Positions 21,917-26,088 of a stretch of DNA of 26,088 nucleotides are shown here, in pieces; the first letter of the stretch is position 1; each line of letters starts with the position of its first letter. Location: assembly GCA_013151655.1 (NCBI GenBank), contig JAADHX010000290.1:1-26088 (forward strand), written 5' to 3'. The translations under genes were made by a program, and so were the position numbers. The notes under the pieces are model-generated. The model was not told where the DNA came from. It did no database searches and saw only the letters and a program-made list of their open reading frames with translations. Origin of the DNA: Actinomycetota bacterium (GTDB lineage Bacteria > Actinomycetota > Acidimicrobiia > Acidimicrobiales > Poriferisodalaceae).

Positions 21917-22153
21917 ATGGCCACTCTCAGACTGTTCGCCCAGGCTCGCGATGCTGCGGGTACCAGCAGCGAAACATTCGAAGCCGACACCGTAGGTGGA
22001 GTGCTCGATCAAGCCACTGAGCAGTTCGGCGACCTGTTCGGCCAAATCTTGGGTGCATCGAAGGTGTGGTGCAACGGCGAACCTGCCGACTCGGCCACTC
22101 CTGTGAACGCCAACGATGAGGTGGCCGTGCTCCCACCGGTGTCTGGCGGGTGA
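21917..22153 (+). CDS. MoaD/ThiS-family sulfur carrier protein
   Basis: A 78-residue ubiquitin-fold protein starting MATLRLFAQARDAAG and ending in the di-Gly of PPVSGG, the thiocarboxylate site used in molybdopterin, thiamin or other sulfur transfers. RLFAQARDAAG matches MoaD better than ThiS. The frame is open from 21866 but ATG 21917 gives the normal N-terminus. No moaE, moeB or other molybdopterin gene is in the window. Its stop overlaps the GTG of the CdsA-like gene (GTGA), so the pair is translationally coupled, which is unexpected for a sulfur carrier. Confidence 0.85.
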   Translation: MATLRLFAQARDAAGTSSETFEADTVGGVLDQATEQFGDLFGQILGASKVWCNGEPADSATPVNANDEVAVLPPVSGG

Positions 22154-22986
22154 AACGGGTGGCCCCGAGGCGGCGGTCAAGCGACTCGTCTTCGGCTTCG
22201 TCTCGGGCGCATCGCAAATCCGGCACGCAACGCTGGTGGTGGGAACCAACCGCGACGATCAGTCAGATACCTGGTGGTGTGGCTTGGTTCGCCTCGTTAG
22301 TTCTTGCGATCTGGCTTGGGGTATGGCCCTTGGCGTTTCTCGTCGGCGCCGTCGCGGCGTGGGCGGCCTACGACGTGGCGAATGCTTGGTCGGAACGGAT
22401 AAAGGGTGCCGACGCTCCACTAGCCGCGCTCATCGCTGGGTTGGCCGCACCTGCGGCGGCATTTCACACTGCCGCGTTTGGAGCTCTTGTGATTGCTGGC
22501 GCGGCGGTTACTGTCCTTGGCGCGAGTGTGCAGCGAAGAGCTAGCTCGCTGATGCCTCAAGTTGGGGCCACCGTGCAGTCGTGGTTGCCTGTGACGGTTG
22601 CCTCGGCGTCGGTGGTGCTGGCTTACCGATACGAAATAGGCGCTGCAGTTTGGCTTGTCTGCCTTTCGGCTATCTACGACGGCGGTCACTATCTTGTCGG
22701 CGCGGGAGCTTCGCAGCGGTGGGAGGGCCCAATCGCAGGCGCAATCGGTGTGGCCGTAGTGGCCTTTGCCCTGGTCACCATAGGTGTGCCCCCACTGGAC
22801 GAAGCCGCTGGGCTTAGGTTCGGTGCTGTTGCCATGTTGCTGTTGCCAGCCGGGGTTGTTATGGCCTCGCTCATCTTGCCAGATGCCAGAACCGTCTCGC
22901 CTGGGCTTCGTCGCATCGACAGTTGGCTGCTGTTCGCGCCTATGTGGGCGTGGGCCGTTGGGCGTCATCTCGACGGCTTCGTGTAG
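22150..22986 (+). CDS. CdsA-like membrane protein lacking the catalytic motif
   Basis: A 278-residue protein with an Arg/Ser-rich N-terminus (1-35) and about seven hydrophobic segments. The second half resembles phosphatidate cytidylyltransferase. AIYDGGHYLVG (174-184) corresponds to the D.GAYFVGR strand and QRWEGPIAGAIG (189-200) to KTWEGAIGG. SPGLRRIDSWLLFAP (250-264) corresponds to PGHGGxLDRxDS. The conserved KR, the Lys of KD, the HGG and the DR pair are missing and the signature is four residues shorter, so normal CDP-diacylglycerol synthesis is unlikely. It starts at GTG 22150, overlapping the MoaD-like stop. Function is unknown. Confidence 0.65.
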   Translation: MKRVAPRRRSSDSSSASSRAHRKSGTQRWWWEPTATISQIPGGVAWFASLVLAIWLGVWPLAFLVGAVAAWAAYDVANAWSERIKGADAPLAALIAGLAAPAAAFHTAAFGALVIAGAAVTVLGASVQRRASSLMPQVGATVQSWLPVTVASASVVLAYRYEIGAAVWLVCLSAIYDGGHYLVGAGASQRWEGPIAGAIGVAVVAFALVTIGVPPLDEAAGLRFGAVAMLLLPAGVVMASLILPDARTVSPGLRRIDSWLLFAPMWAWAVGRHLDGFV

Positions 22987-23066
22987 TCCTTCGCCGCCGC
23001 TGACCTTAAGGTTTGGTCCGAATTTCCCGAAAGGAAAGCGACACCCGACGACAGTTAGTGCTTGAA

Positions 23067-23576
23067 ATGCCCCACCCCGATCTCGACCATGCCCTATCGA
23101 ACGAGCTAGCCGACGTTTCAGCTGTGTCGATCGACCAACTTCGCCAGTGGCGTCCGCTGCTGACGTCGGTTGAGGAACAAATGTCCTACGTTCGGCGGAT
23201 TGCACAAAGTCGGTCGGACCTCGTTAGGTCTGAGCTGACTGAGAGAGCTGCCGGCAAGTCAAGGAGCGACCTGACCGACATCATCAGACGGTTGCCCGAG
23301 GTTCTAGCCGAACATGGCAGTGCCGATGGCGAGGCAGGCGTTGCGGCCCCAGATATCGATGTTGATCCCGAGTATTCCGTCGATCTCGATGCCGTTGTCG
23401 CGCCGATTCGACTGCTCGAGGTCGGATCGTTCTCCAGGGGTGAACTTCGTGAGTTAGTGATGAAGCTCGAGGCCATCGAGGCTCGAATTTCGGTGCAGCG
23501 TCGTTTAGTGCAGGCTAGGGCAGACAGTGTTGAGGAAGAGATTGCTCGGCGCGAAGACATCGTTGTTGCGAACTGA
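23067..23576 (+). CDS. RsiG-like c-di-GMP-binding anti-sigma factor homologue
   Basis: A soluble helical protein, 169 residues from ATG 23067. It carries two exact copies of the c-di-GMP motif E(X)3S(X)2R(X)3Q(X)3D known from Streptomyces RsiG. The first, in VEEQMSYVRRIAQSRSD, is E36, S40, R43, Q47, D51 (nt 23172-23219); the second, in IEARISVQRRLVQARAD, is E138, S142, R145, Q149, D153 (nt 23478-23525). Each lies on a long helix and they are joined by an acidic linker. Streptomyces RsiG uses such a helical pair to bind c-di-GMP and sequester sigma WhiG. No sigma gene is in the window. GTG 23058 is another start; GAAAGGAAAG at 23029-23038 is a rather distant ribosome binding site. mshA follows after 85 bp. 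Confidence 0.82.
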   Translation: MPHPDLDHALSNELADVSAVSIDQLRQWRPLLTSVEEQMSYVRRIAQSRSDLVRSELTERAAGKSRSDLTDIIRRLPEVLAEHGSADGEAGVAAPDIDVDPEYSVDLDAVVAPIRLLEVGSFSRGELRELVMKLEAIEARISVQRRLVQARADSVEEEIARREDIVVAN

Positions 23577-23631
23577 GCCGATCGCCTAACAGATCCGCGG
23601 GTGCCAATTCCAGACGGTTAAGGTCGGGAAT

Positions 23632-23641
23632 CAATCGATTG
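23632..23641. promoter_or_regulatory. 10 bp palindrome upstream of mshA
   Basis: CAATCGATTG at 23632-23641 is a perfect palindrome 20 bases before the GTG start of mshA. It lies in the 85 bp gap after the RsiG-like gene. No clear Shine-Dalgarno is present in this gap. The site could be an operator, but a palindrome of this length is only weakly significant alone. Confidence 0.2.
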
Positions 23642-23661
23642 CTTGGTACGTTGCACCTATC

Positions 23662-24870
23662 GTGCGTTCTGTAGCCATCTTGTCGTTTCATACTTCCCCG
23701 CTTGTTCAGCCAGGATCAGGCGATGGCGGAGGCATGAACGTTTATGTACGCGAACTGGCCACAGCTCTCGCTCATACCGGTATCCAATGCGATATCTACA
23801 CTCGTCGAACCGACTCCACCACCCCAGACGAGGTCGTAGTTGAGCCAGGGCTTCGGGTCAGACAGATTCGGGCTGGGGCCAACGATCTCGAAAAAGAGGC
23901 GTTGCCAGCCGTCGTCGAGCAGTTCACAACTGGCGTGGCCAGGGCCCTACATCGGGACCCAGTCGACGCCATCCACGCCAATTACTGGTTGTCTGCCGAT
24001 GCCGGACACCGCCTCAAACACGCTCTTGAGGTACCTCTCACGGTTACCTTTCACACTCTCGGCGCGGTAAAGCGGGCCAGCGGCGACGACGAACCCGACT
24101 ATCGAATCGAAGCCGAGCGCCAGATAATTGGTTGCAGCGACGTTCTGTTCGCGTCGTGTGAGGTCGAAGCCAATCAACTCGTCAGCTACTACGACGCACC
24201 GCGGGAACGGGTGGCTCGTCTGTCGCCGGGCGTCGACCACGCTCTCTTCTCGCCTGGCCAGCGGTACGCGGCTCGACAAGCTCTCGATCTTGGCCAGTCC
24301 GAGCGGCCTCTCGTTCTGTTCGTAGGTCGGCTTCAGCCGCTCAAGGGTCTCGAACTGGCCCTCGATGCTGTGGCTATCAGCTCAGTCAACCCGGAGCTGC
24401 TCGTCGTAGGCGGCCCCTCTGGAGTCGGCGGAAGTACCTACGTCGACGAACTTGTAAAGCGTGCCGCCGACCTTGGCATAGCCGATCGTGTCACCTGGCA
24501 TGCGCCGCAGCCGCATCACAAACTTTCGACGTACTACCGCGCTGCCGATGTCTGTGTCGTGCCTAGCCGCTCAGAGTCGTTCGGGTTGGTTGCCCTCGAA
24601 TCGTCGGCCTGTGGCACACCTGTGGTCGCGAGTGCTGTTGGCGGGCTATCCACCATCATCGACGATGGCATAAGCGGACTGTTAGTTCCCGATCGATCCG
24701 TCATTGGGTTCAGAGACGCCATCGACCAAGTTCTCGGCGACGAGATGGCCGCGCTCACGATGGGCGCGGCAGCGGCCGACCACGCCTCGAAGTTCACGTG
24801 GAGCGCTGCCGCCACGGCGTTCGTCGATGCATTGGGTGCTCGATCACGCGAACTTGTCGACTGTCGTTAG
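23662..24870 (+). CDS. mshA: D-inositol-3-phosphate glycosyltransferase (mycothiol synthesis)
   Basis: GT4-family enzyme that joins GlcNAc from UDP-GlcNAc to inositol 3-phosphate, the first step of mycothiol synthesis. The 402-residue protein has the MshA-type N-terminus FHTSPLVQPGSGDGGGMNVY (9-28), which differs from generic GT4 enzymes. The donor-site motifs are LFVGRLQPLKG (219-229) and SESFGLVALESSACGTPVV (304-322, E305 and E313). It starts at GTG 23662. Followed 27 bp later by ybjN, the same order as mshA-Rv0487 in Mycobacterium tuberculosis. Its length fits the lower end of the family. Confidence 0.9.
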   Translation: MRSVAILSFHTSPLVQPGSGDGGGMNVYVRELATALAHTGIQCDIYTRRTDSTTPDEVVVEPGLRVRQIRAGANDLEKEALPAVVEQFTTGVARALHRDPVDAIHANYWLSADAGHRLKHALEVPLTVTFHTLGAVKRASGDDEPDYRIEAERQIIGCSDVLFASCEVEANQLVSYYDAPRERVARLSPGVDHALFSPGQRYAARQALDLGQSERPLVLFVGRLQPLKGLELALDAVAISSVNPELLVVGGPSGVGGSTYVDELVKRAADLGIADRVTWHAPQPHHKLSTYYRAADVCVVPSRSESFGLVALESSACGTPVVASAVGGLSTIIDDGISGLLVPDRSVIGFRDAIDQVLGDEMAALTMGAAAADHASKFTWSAAATAFVDALGARSRELVDCR

Positions 24871-24897
24871 CCACCTAGCGCATCTAGGGTTCCTGGC

Positions 24898-25386
24898 ATG
24901 TTTCGCTCGCCCCCGACGGCCCAAGAATGGACTGACGCCAAGGCGACAATCGATCAGTTTCTCGACGAGAGGCTCATCGATCCCGATGAAGCAGTGGTCG
25001 ATGTTAGTCGTGATGCTGACATCGACGGCCGCTGGTATGTGCGTATGGCCGGCGAAGCCCGCGACTTCACAACCATCTGGCTCACTCTCGGGCAGAGGAC
25101 ACTCAGACACGAGACCTACGTGCTGCCACACCCAGAAGAAAATGGCGATGAGGTCAGAGAACGGTTGCTGCGGTACAACCATGAACTAGCCGGTGCTCGA
25201 TTTTCAATCGGTGACGAGAATGCCCTCTTCTTGGTCGGTGAGCTGGCCGTGCACCAGCTCGATGACATTGAACTTGACCAGCTTCTGGGCCGTGTGTACT
25301 CCACAATCGAGCGGTACTTCGAATCACTCGTAAGGCTGGCGTTCGCGTCGCATTTCGCCGAGGCGAACGACAACGGCCGGACGTGA
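24898..25386 (+). CDS. YbjN domain protein
   Basis: A 162-residue acidic protein of the YbjN family, which resembles type III secretion chaperones in fold. It has WYVRMAGEARDFTTIWLTLGQ (about 46-66), TYVLPHPEENGDEVRERLLRYN (about 73-94) with the usual LLRYNHELAGARFSIGD segment, and a C-terminal helix ELDQLLGRVYSTIERYFESL. In mycobacteria the homologue directly follows mshA. The role is not established; chaperone or regulatory functions have been proposed for the family. ATG 24898 has no strong ribosome binding site. Confidence 0.85.
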   Translation: MFRSPPTAQEWTDAKATIDQFLDERLIDPDEAVVDVSRDADIDGRWYVRMAGEARDFTTIWLTLGQRTLRHETYVLPHPEENGDEVRERLLRYNHELAGARFSIGDENALFLVGELAVHQLDDIELDQLLGRVYSTIERYFESLVRLAFASHFAEANDNGRT

Positions 25387-25444
25387 CCTCCACTTCCCCG
25401 AGGCTGTCACTCCCGGCCGCTGCGACGTTGAATATACTGAAACA

Positions 25445-25489
25445 ACATGAAACATGTCAATAGGCCACGGCCTGATTTCTTAGAGGCCG
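25445..25489. promoter_or_regulatory. Palindrome and hairpin between ybjN and proC
   Basis: ACATG-AAA-CATGT (25445-25457) is a perfect palindrome. Just after it CGGCCT (25468-25473) pairs with AGGCCG (25484-25489) around a 10-base loop. A TATACT box (25433-25438) nearby could be a -10 element for proC, without a well-placed -35. The 155 bp gap holds no other feature I can support. Confidence 0.3.
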
Positions 25490-25541
25490 GTTTCATGGCG
25501 GGCGGGCGTCGACAGCCGAAACCAGCGGTACTGTCCCGGTT

Positions 25542-26088
25542 ATGAGTGAACTCCAGATTGTTGGCGGCGGCCGTATGGGCGAAGCTTTCCTGGCCGGGCT
25601 TATCAACGCTGGACTCTCGCCTGACCAGGTGGCCGTAGTCGAGACCGACAAGACTCGACGAGCCCAACTGGCTGACGCTTACGGCGTGGCAACCTCGGCA
25701 ACCGTAACGAGGGCACCCGATGCGATTGTGGCCGTCAAACCGGGACTGGTTGTTGAGGTTTGTACCTCCCTGGCAACAGCCGGGGTCAAGCGGGTTGTCT
25801 CGGTGGCTGCCGGTGTCCGAATTGCGGCTCTTGAAGCTGCGCTCGGATCGGCTGTGGTCGTTGTACGCGCGATGCCAAACACGCCGGCATTGGTGGGCAG
25901 GGGAGCAGCAGCGCTTGCCGGTGGTTCTTGTGCCACTGAGGTCGATATCGAGTGGGCCCAGTCGCTTTTGTCTTCGGTTGGAGTCGCGGTGGTGGTCAGT
26001 GAGTCTGCTCTCGATGCAGTTACGGGTCTGTCCGGAAGCGGCCCCGCCTACGTGTTCATGTTTGCCGAGGCGTTGGTCGACGCTGGCG
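25542..26088 (+). CDS. proC: Pyrroline-5-carboxylate reductase (partial, C-terminus off the window)
   Basis: Last step of proline synthesis. The frame from ATG 25542 is open for 182 codons to the window end. It starts MSELQIVGGGRMGEAFLAGL with the NAD(P)H-binding GxGxMG-type loop. Further on are AIVAVKPGLV, VVSVAAGVRIAALE, VVRAMPNTPALVGRGAAAL (the PNTP loop) and DAVTGLSGSGPAYVFMFAEAL, the conserved substrate-site segment. Only the dimerisation helices are missing. ProC also lies in the mshA region of Mycobacterium tuberculosis. Confidence 0.93.
   Translation, partial: MSELQIVGGGRMGEAFLAGLINAGLSPDQVAVVETDKTRRAQLADAYGVATSATVTRAPDAIVAVKPGLVVEVCTSLATAGVKRVVSVAAGVRIAALEAALGSAVVVVRAMPNTPALVGRGAAALAGGSCATEVDIEWAQSLLSSVGVAVVVSESALDAVTGLSGSGPAYVFMFAEALVDAG

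Noticed and set aside
1..26088. Mobile elements or CRISPR arrays
   Set aside because: No transposase, integrase or recombinase frame and no regularly spaced repeats were seen anywhere in the window.

Overview
The window looks like core chromosome of an actinobacterium, most likely of the class Acidimicrobiia or a relative. This is inferred from gene content: mshA (mycothiol synthesis), a WhiB-type regulator, a DUF2017-clpS pair, an RsiG-like c-di-GMP-binding protein and an actinobacterial heme A synthase. The order mshA, ybjN, (..), proC also recalls the Mycobacterium mshA region. I see no IS element, prophage, CRISPR array or rRNA operon. One tRNA gene (Lys, TTT) is present.

Layout. 1-1627 (minus): heme A synthase ctaA, clpS and a DUF2017 gene cut by the window start, with nearly abutting ends. 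1670-2671 (plus): heme O synthase ctaB, divergent from ctaA. 2839-10049 (plus): a seven-gene terminal-oxidase operon. Its last four genes form a normal caa3-type cytochrome c oxidase: subunit II with a fused cytochrome c, subunit I, subunit III and a small subunit IV. Its first three genes are a second set of oxidase-like membrane proteins: a subunit I homologue that has lost all six metal-ligand histidines, a subunit III homologue that has lost the family's characteristic residues, and an extended CtaF-like protein. This apparently cofactor-free 'shadow oxidase' is the most unusual thing in the window.

10064-11709 (minus): an ABC-2 exporter (permease and ATPase). 11802-13049 (plus): serS. 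13097-13860 (minus): two tandem FluC/CrcB-like channel genes lacking the usual phenylalanines. 13952-14587 (plus): a pdxH-type oxidase. 14609-17309 (minus): a poly-gamma-glutamate hydrolase-like gene, ccdA, tlpA and whiB, with large inverted repeats between whiB and tlpA. 17483-17707 (minus): an unrecognised 74-residue peptide gene with its own ribosome binding site and a strong terminator. 17855-19665: acyl-ACP thioesterase, oligoribonuclease (minus) and dUTPase. 19724-22986: a hypothetical gene, tRNA-Lys, a methyltransferase, a small acidic protein, a histidine phosphatase, a MoaD-like protein and a translationally coupled, catalytically degenerate CdsA-like membrane protein. 23067-26088 (plus): rsiG-like, mshA, ybjN and the 5' part of proC.

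How the genes fit together: ctaB and ctaA make heme O and then heme A for the caa3 oxidase. CcdA and TlpA plausibly supply reductant for the CXXCH cysteines of its cytochrome c domain or for its CuA cysteines. The three shadow proteins are encoded first in the oxidase operon, so they are probably made with the enzyme, perhaps as assembly, scaffold or supercomplex partners (inference). WhiB and RsiG-like are regulators with iron-sulfur and c-di-GMP inputs; nothing in the sequence shows which targets they control.
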